Assembly: GCA_010093605.1 (NCBI GenBank)
Contig: MU004189.1
Coordinates: 751,834 to 815,833 of the forward strand
From: Lophium mytilinum
Lineage: Eukaryota; Ascomycota; Dothideomycetes; Mytilinidiales; Mytilinidiaceae
DNA: 64,000 nt
Direction: 5' to 3'
Shown: positions 30,284 to 41,818 of the stretch, in pieces
Numbering within the stretch: position 1 is the stretch's first letter
How the letters are laid out: each line of letters begins with the position of its first letter
Notes under the pieces: model-generated
Databases searched by the model: none
Told to the model about the DNA's origin: nothing
Seen by the model: the letters and a program-made list of their open reading frames with translations, nothing else
Translations under genes and position numbers: made by a program

Positions 30284-31992
30284 GTTGATGCCGCACAGTT
30301 CGTCAATTCGAGCCTGACCTGGCTCAGTATATTTGGTGTCGCTGGAGTGAAGGAAGAACCATAAAGTGGTCTTCGCGCTACAGAGGAGTTTCGAGCTTGT
30401 GCAACACTTTCGCGCCCTTCGAAGTTTGACGACAACTTACCCCAGCTTTCCCTGGCTTTGGGGAGGTCGATAGGCGTGATAAGGCCGGGTCCTTCTTCCT
30501 CGAGCGAGTTAGCGTCCGGAAGATCTTCCCGAACGGCCACAGAAGGTTACCGTGTGCCGTCACACCGTGGCAGTCAGCCACATGACCAGTGCCGGCTCTA
30601 CGGCGTCACTGACGATATTAAGGCTCTCTTGCGCATCACATTCCCATCTTTGATGCTATTTATGTCAGTTTCCGAAATTGGGCTGTAGACTTGTCTACTA
30701 GCTTGAAAATGTCAGGATGCCTTCATCGTGCTTCAGAATTCTGATATCACTGTCGTCTGTTACTTTATTCAAATTTGAACTGGAAAATTCATGATATCTG
30801 CACCGTACTCGGTAACACTGGAGAGAATCCACACTGTGTTTGTTCCTGCATATGCACTTTGTGCCATTTAGATCTTCAGAAATCTGCTTCAGCCGCTGCT
30901 CTCCTGCAGGGCCTAGGAGACTGCCTACGAATCATTCGAACATGACACCCGAATAGTAATTGGACATTAGCGTTCCACAAACCTGTCACAGATGCTGTGC
31001 TAGCGTCTTGCTGCATCGGCCACGAGGTCAGGCAAAGGTACTGTAAATTCGGTCGTACTCCAAGTAGGGTAATGATCGCAACTCGGCTATGAAGAGCAAG
31101 GCTTCACTGCGAGTACCAATATGGCATCTTGCTCTCTCGATCTCGGGAACTCCGGCACCTTGGACCCTGCGTTGGCCCACCTTCACCATGGCTGGCTTGC
31201 CGTTTACGTTAGCAGGACGAAGAATGGGACCGCGTGGCCATCAAGCTGGCAACAGACGCATGTCATTGGGTCCGTGAAGTTGGAAGACTTGTTCCTGGCG
31301 GCACCGAGACGGGACAGGAGACAGCCGCTGCAGGTTTGAAGATCGTTCAGACGGGCCCGAGGAGTGCTGCTGCGCTCGAATCAAAGGATTCTGCACAAAC
31401 AAGCTTGGGCAGCGGTGGGTAGGGAAGCGCGGTGAGTGGTGGGATTGAACGAAGACGGTGGCTGTGCAGGGCGGGCAAAGCTGAACTGGCTGGGATGCTG
31501 GGCCGTGACGTTGGGCGGGTGTGTGTGCGAATCGCCCCTCGACCGATGAGTGATGGAGAGGAGGGAGGGACAGCTGCCAGGCAAAAGTCATGATTAGGAA
31601 GCGCTGTACAGCATTCGCCGCCTTCAGCACTCAAGAGCACGTGAAGAGCCCTGCGAAAGCTATGTATCCAGCTTCGTCCATCCATCACTATCGCCTTCCT
31701 GACCACTACCAACTCCACACGCTCCGACCAACCTCCGCCTCGTTTTGCAGTCAGCCTGAGTGAACGCCTCGACAAGCCACCATCCACACCGCGTCCTCGC
31801 TGACACAACCCGCGCCTGTTACGCAACCTTGCCAGTGCAGTTATCAGCACTTTGCGACAAACAATCTGGGCTTCAGCTGCGGCTAAAGGCTGACGACTGT
31901 TCGAATACACTAAACCATCCTCCCCCGCCTTTTATACCACCACGTCATCTCTCACAGCTCCCAACCGCAATCAACAACCACATACTACAGAC
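30284..31992. other. Intergenic region, no supported gene
   Basis: About 1.7 kb between the divergent MOSC and patatin-like genes, so both promoters lie here. Frames of up to 187 codons occur on the minus strand around 31347-31910 but are low in hydrophobic core, lack domains and overlap competing frames. A CA-rich leader precedes the patatin-like ATG at 31993. Confidence 0.5.
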
Positions 31993-33971
31993 ATGGCCAT
32001 GGCGTCGAGCGGGATACGGCGGAAGGACACTACCAAAGGCCCGCCTTTGCGCATTCTCTCTCTAGGTAAGTGATTAAAAGACGTGTTGCGCATACGACCT
32101 TAACTGACTTTGCCTATGTAGATGGCGGGGGCGTTCGAGGCTACTCAATGCTCATTTTGCTCCAAGAGCTCATGCACCGGACATTCGTCGAGGTCGAGGG
32201 CCGCGCACCGAAGCGACACGAAATCCCGAAGCCATGCGAACATTTCGACCTCATCGGAGGGACGGGAACAGGCGGCCTGATTGCCATAATGTTGGGTCGA
32301 CTGCGGATGGATATAGACACCAGCAAGGACGTCTATGTGCGGATGACGAAGAAAGTCTTCGAGACTGATAAAACATTTGCTGGAATTCCCTACCGATCTA
32401 CCCTGTTCAAGGCGTCAAAGCTGGAAGAGGCTATCATGGAGTGCGTGAGGGAACACACCATCTACGACGACGAAGGAAACGATCACGACGAATCGTCAAA
32501 GGTGGATCTTAGGACACCCATGACACCCGGAAGCGCGTACCATGTTCCCAGGAGAAGTCCCAGCAATGCCAGCCGATATAGCCAGATTGGGTCGACCCCG
32601 CTTAGCCACCGGATTGCCGCGATGAAATACGGAGACCCCAATGCTCTAATGTACGACACAAGGGAGAACCGAACCAAGACGTAAGTTCCGTACTAAAGTC
32701 ACCATTCAACCAATGCTAACACTCGATGCAGTGCGGTCACAGCAGTATACAAAGGCACACCGAAGAAGGGTAACTCAGTGCTCCTTCGTTCATACGACTC
32801 TCGCAAAGAACCAGCCCCGGAGTTCAACTGCACCATATGGCAAGCTGGCCGTGCAACCTCTGCAACTGGCCTCGCCTTCAAACCCATCCAGATTGGCCAA
32901 TCTGTCTTCATCGACGAGGGCGCCGGGAAATATAACCCAGCCCCGCAGATCCTTGACGAAGCCGTCTGCAACGAGTGGCCTGGCCGCGAAGTTGGTGTCT
33001 TCGTCAGCATCGGTACTGGCAAACGGCCGTCCGGCTCAGATGGGCGGCAGCAAGAGTGGTGGGAAGGTTTCGTTGGCTCCAACATGGGGAACTTCGCGGA
33101 AGCACGACGCAGGCTCATCTCCAAGATCGAGGGCTGTGAAGAGACGCATCTGGCGATGAAAGATCACCTGGCTAAGCGTCAAGTCAACCCAGAGAACTAC
33201 TACCGCCTCAACGTCAACGTCGGCGTCGGAGAGTTCGGCATGAACGAGTGGGGCCGCTTAGCAGACATCAGCACGAATACACGCAGGTATCTATCAGATC
33301 CTGACGTGCAGAGCAAGAATCTTGACGCTGCAGCTAAACTGGGTCGCATTCACCGCGCAAAGATACGTTGGGAGCGCGCTCAGAACGGCGAAAGCTACCA
33401 GCCGCAGCAACAAGGAGGCCAATGGGACCGCCCTCTACCACCGGCCCCATCTGCCTTCACTTATTCGGAGCCGATGGCCGTCGAGCTCCCAGCCAACGAA
33501 GACGTCGTCCCTCAGAGCTACGACTACCAGCGCCCCCAGTCACAGCTCCTTTCTCCATCCAACTACCAGCATCACCCACGCCGGCCGTCAGAATCCGAGA
33601 AAATTATGATCACCTCCGCGGACGAGTTCCCCACCTCCGATCCCCGGCATTCTGGCGAGCTGACCATTGGCTACCGTCGCAGCAACGAGCAATTCACTTC
33701 TGAGCCCCACGGCTCTTCCGCCGGCTCATATAGAGAGTCGCCCCGCCGTAGCGGCGAAGAGGGGCGAGTTAGCAGCGAAACAATGCCCAATACGCCTCCG
33801 CCACGGCCCCCAAAGACTCCGATCCAGCACGATATTAAGCCTGGAATTAAGCCTGGTATGCAGGGCACACTGTCGCGCCCGCCGGCGGGCATCGCGCTAC
33901 CGTATCCGGACACAGATGGCCCGCCACCTGTGGTAAATATGGCGAGGAAGCCAGAGTATGGCGTGCGATGA
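31993..33971 (+). CDS. Patatin-like protein lacking the nucleophilic serine
   Basis: Exons 31993-32065, 32122-32680 and 32732-33971 give 623 residues. The patatin domain covers about 18-330: LRILSLDGGGVRGY (D25 and the oxyanion loop), then FDLIGGTGTGG, where G73 occupies the place of the nucleophilic Ser of GxSxG, then WQAGRATSATG and IDEGAGKYNP (D272 at the catalytic Asp position, with DGG replaced by DEG). The fold blocks are well kept but the Ser is gone, so hydrolase activity is unlikely and a binding or regulatory role is more plausible; this is inference. The last ~280 residues are Pro/Ser-rich and disordered, with PPRPPKTP-type motifs. Both introns (56 and 51 bp) sit at the same codons and phases as in the patatin gene at 13391-15380, so the two are paralogues. 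Confidence 0.88.
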
Positions 33972-34900
33972 GTGGAAGAGAATCACGGTTCTTATTCATT
34001 TACATCTATTTGTTTTCACGTGGCGTTTTTGGCCTAGCCACGGTTCGGCATGGTATACATGTTTGATGAACAAACTCACGACGAGGGTCTCGGCGCTTAA
34101 GATAGTAATTTGGGCAAGGGAAACTAAGGCATATAGAAACGAGTTAGCCTCTAGACGTTACGTTTAGGTTGTGGGAATGGGATCTGGAAACGAGGGGATG
34201 GGAATTCGGGGTATGTCCTCGTAAGATGCTCCTGATTAGAGCGAGGGATGGATGATTCTCGTTATGTATTTGATACCCATGAACTACAGCCGCTATTGTT
34301 TGAAAATTTCTGCTTTGGTGCTATCCAAGCTGTGAAATACTGCCCCTCTCTTGCAGAGTAATCTTGACTTGGTACAGTGAACTCGAAATGAAATGAGTGT
34401 TACAACACTAGCAATCTGATTGGCGAGCAAAATATATCGGAGACGGGATGATCTTCAACGATTCGAACATCGATATCCCTCCGAAGCTCCGTTGATCATC
34501 CAATCACTCATCTTGATATCTTAAGCAGCACGGAACTTGCGAAGCGTCCGACATGTTCGTCTCTCATGCAGCTCTGCTTTCACTCTGCTATCGGCCCGAC
34601 GAGGTCGCCCGCTACGGCCGCAAGAGCACACGCTGATGGCGTTGATATCTAAAGATCCTCCGACACCGTTCTTGTGCGTGAAAGACAATAACTATATAAA
34701 CCTGCAGGGCTTCATACGGATCAATCATCATCTACATTCTACATACCCCGCGCACCTGTCTCAACAACTCACCTACCTTCCGAATCTAGATACGCAATAG
34801 CGCAGCTATCACATTAGCTTCAACTTCCGAACCTCAACTCCAACTCCATCAGCAACCCCACCTCTATTTGCAACCAACACAAAAACCCCAAACACCCACA
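33972..34900. other. Intergenic region with an inverted repeat and a TATA box
   Basis: About 930 bp with no supported gene. An inverted repeat lies at 34446-34501 (listed separately). A TATATAAA at 34693-34700, about 200 bp before the next ATG, is a likely promoter element for the DUF1772-like gene, and a CA-rich leader follows. Confidence 0.5.
34446..34501. repeat. Short inverted repeat with a B-box-like loop
   Basis: Arms GGATGATC-tt-CAACG (34446-34460) and CGTTGATCATCC (34490-34501) are complementary apart from a 2-nt bulge. On the minus strand the loop contains GTTCGAATC, a perfect Pol III B-box core, within a weak T-arm-like stem. It is far too short for a tRNA. Confidence 0.6.
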
Positions 34901-35484
34901 ATGGCATCCCTCCTCCCTCTCAGCCCGTCCTCGACCTCAATCCTCCAAGGCTACGCCATCATCAGCGCCGCTCTCGCAGCCGGTTCGTCCCCCTCTCCAC
35001 TACCCCTCAAACCAAAGAACCCCCCAACTAACACCCCACCCCAGGCACCAACCTCTCCACCTCCTTCCTCACAATCCCCACCCTCCTCCTCTCCCCGCAC
35101 CCCCTCCTCCTCGCCCAATGGACCGCCCTCTACAGCGCCGGCATCACCCCCATGATCACCCTCTCCATGACCTCTTCCACCGCCTTCGCAGTCCTCGCGT
35201 ACGCCGCCCATCCTACCGCCGCTAGCACGGCGAAGCTCTATGGCGTTGCGGCCGCCGCGGCGTTCGCGATGGCGCCGTGGACGCGGCTGGTTATGTGGGG
35301 CACGAACCAGCGGCTGCTGGAGTTGAACGAGGAGCGGGAGAAGGGGACGGGCGGGAAAGGGGTTGTGAAAGCCGGGGAGGAGCCGGTGGATCGGTTGGTG
35401 GAGCGGTGGGCGGGGTTGAATGTTGTGAGGGGGGTGGCGAGTTTGGTTGCGGCGGTTGTGGGGGGGTGGGCGAGTTTGGGGTAG
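34901..35484 (+). CDS. DUF1772 / anthrone oxygenase-like small membrane protein
   Basis: Exons 34901-34982 and 35045-35484 give 173 residues across a 62-bp intron (GTTCGT donor, CCCCAG end) that splits a Gly codon. Hydrophobic segments lie at about 14-30, 60-80, 85-108 and 150-170, so it is a four-helix membrane protein. The GTNLSTSFLTIPTLL block after the first helix and PWTRLVMWGTNQRLLEL between helices 3 and 4 match the DUF1772 family, which includes anthrone oxygenases of polyketide pathways and many uncharacterised members. No polyketide synthase lies in this window, so a biosynthetic role is not supported by context. Confidence 0.82.
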
Positions 35485-37258
35485 GGGACTGGAGAGATGT
35501 CACGGCTTGAACGTATGGAGATGTTCGGGTCGAGCGGTCGAGGCGGGAAGTTGGAGGCGACGGGAGGGAGGTCTGGAGCTCGCAGTGGATGCGGGGGAGG
35601 AGGGTTTATGATAATGATAATGGGGACGATGCGGATGGGGCATGTGGAATTGGTATTGGTGGACTTTACGACTTCTCTCAATTTTCTCTGGACAGATGCT
35701 GTACATACATATTGCTCTTCACTGTATACTGTTCAAGGCCACATGCAAAGAACCTAAATCACGTGCTCCCCTCGATTGCTGGCTACAAAACCACACGCCT
35801 CTTCGCCCGAGTCCACTTTCTTCCACAGAGTTGGGTGGACTTAGGAGTTCAAACCGACACCGCAAACAACGCATGTTCGGTGCTTTGGTGTCAATCTCGC
35901 AACCGAACCTTGCTTCTACACATGTTTGGATCTTGGTGGAGAGGTGGGGCTACGTTCACCGAGTTGGCGCTGATAGTCTACATCTACTTTCGAGAGGATG
36001 AAGGACACAAGTAAGACGTGCGGGTAGTTATCCTGAAACGTCGAAATTGCACGTTATCATGAGACCTTCGCCATGAAGTCTTTCAGTTATTTTATGGTGA
36101 AGAGCATCATCGTAGCTCGATGTTCACCAAGCTATACTCCACGACCACATGGAGGATCAGGTTCGCCAGAGTCTAGACCACAACCATGTACATAGTCTTT
36201 GTCACGGCTTTGAGGACCTCGAACCCTCCTCTGTCCATACTAAGCACAAGAACCTGAGCTCACTCACATTCATATTTATAGAAGTCGAGAAAGCTAAGGT
36301 CACATGCTAGCATACCTAGTACGTGCACATCATACTTGTAACCAGTTCATTTCAAAGCCAAGCTCGAGACTTTCTCATCGGTGGCACAAGCATGTACTAT
36401 ACATCCCACTCCCTTCTTCCTCCTCCCTGTCCCTTAGCCTCCTAGCCTCTCGCCTTCCTCCTTGCCTCCGCCGCTGGTATCAATCCCAAACTCAACACTT
36501 CAAACCTCCCGAATCTCCACAAATCTCCAACCCCCTTCCCCCCCTCCCACCACCAATCTCAGCTCCCTCCCCCCAAAGGTCAACAATGCACGCTTTTTAC
36601 CCATCCATAACCAGCCCAATGATTTCCATTCCGCGCTACCAATACAGGTGATCAATCTTAGGGACACGCAAAGCTCGCGCCACCAGAGGCCGGCTTCTGC
36701 GGATGATACAAAACGGGTGCTGCGAAACCCCCAACCCCTCCTCGGGGTTTTTATGGGGGAAAAGACCAAGCAAGAGAAAGTCGAAAACGCCTCCCAGTCA
36801 TTCGTCCAATGTAGTAGATATGTCATCGAGCCAGCAAAGCTTTCGGGCCGAAAGGATGCCGGGGTTTTGGGGGAGTCGCCGCCCGGTGGTCTGTCATACC
36901 ACGTGTTGGTATCGGCGGGCTGTCGAACTTCCGATATCCCAATGGCAATCCAAGAGGGCCCGGGCTGGTCGGATCGAGAAAATGTAATGAATACATTTGG
37001 AGGCGTGAAGAGAAGGAACGAAAAGAGTTCCTCCAATGTGCAAATAAAGAGCCATCGACACCACGCTATAACGCAGAGCATGCAGAAAAACACACAAAAC
37101 AATCCCGCTCGCTATCAAATTCGTACATGAGAATTGAAAAGAAATAGTCGTTAGTGCTGAAGAGCTGTAAATTTGGCTGGACATAAAAGTCGGCCAGTCT
37201 ATAGTCGTTAATGGTGCGGGCAGGAGGAGGCGAGGAGAGAAGGCCGGCGAGAGCTGGA
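35485..37258. other. Intergenic region, no supported gene
   Basis: About 1.77 kb where the DUF1772-like gene and VAC7 converge. Overlapping antisense frames of about 200 codons at 36462-37130 have no domain and contradict each other, so neither is called. Confidence 0.5.
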
Positions 37259-40200
37259 TTATGTTAAGCGTGTGTGAAAAGGTCGTCTGCGGGCGTCCCA
37301 TCGTCCCCATATTGGGGTGTTCGGGTTGTGGGTATCTTCCATGATATGTCCGTGGTCTATCTGCGTAGCAACGGCACCTGTAGCCTTCTCTTTACTTGGG
37401 TCGTACATGTATTTGCCTGTGATCGGGACCGTGTGATCCCGAGTGCTCAGTGGAAGCTGGTATTTCAGCACACCACGAACGATAAGCTCAAATGGATATT
37501 GAAGAATCTTCTCCCATCTCTCCGTGCCTCCAGCCTCGGTTTTGTTGCCAGGTTTCGAAATACGGAACTCGCCAAGAGAGTAATGGGGGTGGCGTTTTAT
37601 GAACGATCCATCGAAGTTGAGCGGTGAGTCGAAGTGGAAGATTCGTCCAAGAACCATGGGAGAGCTATCGCCCTCATCGTCATCGGGGATAGGATCAGTA
37701 CCCTCGTCGACGCCGCCGCTTGTATGGAGCTGCTGGGTCACGGTCTCCCGTTTCAGAGGACCAGGGACAGCCTTCGGAGGCAGGATATCGAGAATGTCGT
37801 CATCTTCATCGACTGGAGAAGGCTGTGGACCATGCTCGCGCCACCACTTCTCTGAAGTAACATGCTTGCTCTTCGCGAAGACGACCACGTCCATGTCCGC
37901 AACAGTGACGCCGATAATGTTCGGATTCACTGCTTCAATGAGAAGGTCCATGATGATTTCCTGTTCGCTAGCAATGACGTTCTGTACTTCTCGGACACCC
38001 ACTCCATACAGTGGTTTCGTTGTTGCGAATATGAGTCCGACAGCGCCGAATATTAAAACGAGTAGCAATATTGATAGAACGAGGCATCCGGCAAATCTGC
38101 GGAACCAGCCGCCGCTACGGTGATGTCGATCAAATGGATCGATGCCTCGAATACTCCCGGTAGCTGGTCTTCGAACTGGACGATTTCGCGGACCACGAAT
38201 CGATCCCACTAATGGCGTTCGTTCATCATCCGCAGCGCCTTCCCCGTCGATATCATATGCTGAGTATTCTCCGTTCTTCTTAGTACCATTGCCGTTGCCG
38301 TTCGTCCGTAAGTTGTAGTTTGGAAACCTTGGACTTGTGGGCCTAGAAGACTGTCGGGATGACATTATGCGGCTCTTCGCATTTTGAGGGAAGGGAGAAT
38401 CATGGTCGAAGAGTGACGTGTGGTGGCCACCTCCTCTAGGTTGACCGTGGCGTCCGATATGGTGGTGGTGAATACTGCTTCCGCCGCTAGGCCTCGACAT
38501 TCCGCTGCGCATGGTGCCTTCTGGTCGATCATTACCATCATGGTCAGGGCTTCCGTTGTTGTAAGGATTGTTCGCAAACTTCATGCTCCTCTTTCCGACC
38601 ACCTTGTTGGACTCTCGAACCACACTGCGAGGATCTGCAAGGCTTGCTATCGACGTCATACTGGGAGTTCTAGAATGGTGATTTCGGCTGCGAAGTGGTT
38701 GAGAGTCTGGGTTTGACTCATAGACGAAAGTCTCGTCCGAGTCGGAGGAGTTGGCCTCGTCAACGGCGCTAGCGACCTTGGCTTCGAAGACGTCGGCTTT
38801 GGAGGACGCTTTACGAGTACTAGCGTTAGTGTATGTATAAAAATATACGAAGGAAGGAGTGAAGGAAGATGCTCGTAATGAGGGTCTGCGAGCCACCATT
38901 TCCGGACTCGATGACGTTGAGGTCGCCCGTGACGGCGATTTCTCGTGTGCCATCGGACTGCCAGAAAATGAAGCCGCAGCATGTGAGCGTGGACGATGGT
39001 CCAAACTCACGCTAGGGTGATGATGATGATGAAAATTATGAGCGCGCGAGGACATACCAGTGCCTGAATTTATCGAGGGTGCTTTTCGTGATGCTTTCTT
39101 CTTGGTCGGCTTTGGGCGAATAGTTTCGTTGCTTGCCTTCAACCGTAGACTGCCACTTGCATCTCGTCCGGATGCGACTCTCTCTCCTTGGTTAGCACCC
39201 AGAACGGCCTGGGGTATCGAAGGAACGGTCTCTGTCTCAACAGTCATGTTCTTAGAAGGGATATCCGGGACAGAGCGTGGCGGGTTCGCCCGAAGCGAGG
39301 AGTATGAGGTCTTGGACGGAAGAGTGGCGGCCTTCTGCGTGGACGTGACACGTTGGTCCAATGTCCTGCCTCTCTTCTCGACCCTGTTAGGTCCGCTGTC
39401 GCTTCCACTCTCAGCTTTCCCCGTTCTTAAACTGAGGTCTTCGGTTACTTTGGTAGAGGCGGGTTGGGATCGGTCGTCGTCGGAGAACTTTGCACTGTGA
39501 GAGCCGTGTATGGAGCTGGTCAAAGGTTAGTACTATTCGGGCATAACGGAGAGCGCAAGCCAAGGGAGTCGGTAGGCTGCTCCGCGTTCGCGCCCTGGAT
39601 GTTTTGTTAGACGTACCTTTGCGTTTGTGGCTCAAGCCCATCGAAGGCCGGGGTGGTGGGTAGACTGCCTTCTTGAACTGTTTCTAGCATCGGCGCCGTG
39701 CCGCTGGCACCCCTTGCAGAACCCTTCATTGCCGGCTGTGCTTGCTCTTCAGCATCAAGGGTTATGCCTTCATGCTTCGCTGGTATTCGTGATGATGGCG
39801 CGGGGGACGAGCTTTGAACGACGATGGCGGGGGCTGTAGACGAGTCGGCCTTTCGGGGTTGTGTACGGAGAGAGTCGCGGCGTGATCGTGAACGTGAGTC
39901 TGTGGTGGGAGGCGGTGACTTCAGGCGTGGAGACACAGGCCAGTGGGGTGTGGTTTCCCCAGAGTTTGTGCCTGACGCCGGCTTCTGCGGCCGGGGAACC
40001 CTCGAAGGGTCCGGCACTGCGATGGGTGGGAGCTGGGGTGTGTTGGCCGTGGACAAGGCGCGCTGGATGGCTGCCGCAGAGGGAACAGTATTGCCAGAAC
40101 CAGCGAAGCTAGCACCTCGATTGGGACTCACGTCAGTACTGCTCTTCCGGGAGCGTAGTCCTGACTTTGCGATGGCGCCTGTGGTTGCGCCGGGGCGGAG

Positions 40201-40458
40201 TGGCGGTCTGGCGGGCGAGCTGTCCCTGGACGACAGCGGTGAATTTGCTGTCGAGGGCGAGGCGGACAGGTTCAGTGACCGTGATCCAGCAAGCACCTGC
40301 GAGCGCATCTGGGCGTAGGACCCGCCCTCGGGAGTGGTCGACGGTGTCTGGGAGCTGCTCGCGGACGCAGCTCCGGGTGTGTCGTCGGCCACGGTTGGGG
40401 GCTCGGCCGACTGCATCTCTCCTGTAATGCTGCGGAAGTCGGTGTCGTTGGTGGTCAT
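37259..40458 (-). CDS. VAC7: Vac7-type regulator of vacuolar PI(3,5)P2 synthesis
   Basis: Exons read on the minus strand, 40458-39617 and 39515-37259, give 1032 residues; the 101-bp intron (GTACGT donor, ACTAAC branch, CCAG end) joins the halves in phase 2. The first ~750 residues are Ser/Pro/Arg-rich and disordered, with conserved islands such as DETFVYESNP and GKRSMKFANNPYN. One transmembrane helix lies at about 755-780 (CLVLSILLLVLIFGAVGLIFA, in parts), after which a lumenal C-terminal domain continues VQNVIASEQEIIMDLLIEAVNPN, typical of Vac7 and LEA-like folds. Yeast Vac7 (1165 residues) activates the Fab1 kinase on the vacuole membrane. The start is the MTTNDTDF Met; the open frame extends 43 codons further up but with poor composition. 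Confidence 0.9.
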
Positions 40459-41818
40459 TGTGTCGGGTATGCGGGCGTGGGGGAGCGGCAGGAGTTTCGC
40501 ATGCTGTGAGTCGCCGTGGCAGAGTGAGGGTCGACGTCGATGTCGATGCTGGCCGACGTGGTCACTGAGAAGCGAGAAATGGCTCAATGGGCCGTCGCGG
40601 CGACAGGGCTCAGACGGGCCAAAGGGTGCTGGACAGGTGGCCTCGGGGCTGTCGCTTTTGGCGATGCACTGCTGAAGTGGCGCAGATGTCCGGAGATTTT
40701 ATGGCGGTTGGGGGAGGCGGTGGTGTAGGAGTGGTTTGGGAGTGGTCGGTTGAGGCATGACGATCAAGACGATTCTCCCGCGCCGAATTGCCAGCACACA
40801 ATATACGCCCACGGCTCCTCCTCTCTGCGCACATGCGACGAATTACACGACCCGAGCCGCTCCGTCAGCTGATTTCGTACAGTACGATACGGCCGTGGCT
40901 CCGCAGCCTTCAGCCGGCGAGCTCGCGGCCATGCACATCATCCCAAGCAGCGCCTGATGCTACTGTACTACGCCGGCCGAATCCTGCCCCAGGACCGTTG
41001 CTCCCGCTCTGCCACCCTCACCACGCCAAGCCAGCTGCATTTCTGCCCCAGTGCTGTGCCGTGCCTACGACAGTCTTGGTCGGCATACTTCGTACTATTC
41101 GATCAGACGTGGCCGGCCCAGCACTGGCAGCCTGATCACGCTGCCACCGCCACCAGCGTCGTCGACAGCGGTGCCGCATTCGATAGGGCTTGCGCGTGCC
41201 TGCATCCCACGCGGGAACGACGTTTGAATGCTCCAGCCACAAGAAGCAAGTGTGCGGGAGTCTCTGGCGCTTTCCAACGGCTTCGCTCGCGCCCAACGCC
41301 GGCAGCCGCTTGCTGCTACCTAGTTGACAAATCGCGCTGACGTAGGCTCAGTCGAGGCTTCAAAGACTCTTCTCCAGCCTTCTTTGACAATCCCATCGAC
41401 CTGAAAGCACGACGCTTGTGGGTGGGGCGGCGATCAAACCAGAGCGTTGGGTAAAGCTTGCCGTTGGGGGTTACCTCACCATCGTGTGCCTGTATCAGCC
41501 TGGTGCGGTGGGACGCTTGGCACGGCGCCAGATTTATCTACACACCGTAGTGTTTTAAGTCCCAAGGACCTCAAATGGCAAGTATCTGGCCTCGTCAGGC
41601 TGCAAATAAGCCTCCTTCGCACGTTGCAGTGATTGGTGCGAATTGCTGCAGGCGTTCTCGAAAAGACAGTAGGCGGGGTTGACCAGGCTGTGTGATTTCA
41701 GCCGCTGCAACTCAAATCAGCCTTCTTGCCGTATCACAGTATCATCCTATCCGTCATCTCAATAACAAAATACTACTGTTTCATATATTGTTCACTGTCA
41801 GTTCTTCAGCTCATTATC
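40459..41818. other. Intergenic region, no supported gene
   Basis: About 1.36 kb between the divergent VAC7 and kinase genes; it should contain both promoters. No domain, tRNA or repeat was seen. The open frame of the kinase extends 31 codons upstream of its chosen ATG with an AT-rich, non-conserved composition. Confidence 0.5.

Noticed and set aside
31347-31910. 187-codon minus-strand frame upstream of the second patatin-like gene
   Set aside because: Low-complexity, competing frames on both strands, no recognisable motif; more likely promoter sequence.
34901-35484. Polyketide cluster around the anthrone oxygenase-like gene
   Set aside because: No polyketide synthase, transporter or cluster regulator is present in the window.
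36462-37130. Antisense pair of ~200-codon frames
   Set aside because: Mutually exclusive, no domain on either strand, and inside the gap between converging genes.
38830-38862. Intron-like GTATAT...CTAACGCTAG inside VAC7
   Set aside because: Only 29 nt from donor to acceptor, below the fungal minimum, and longer alternatives break the frame.
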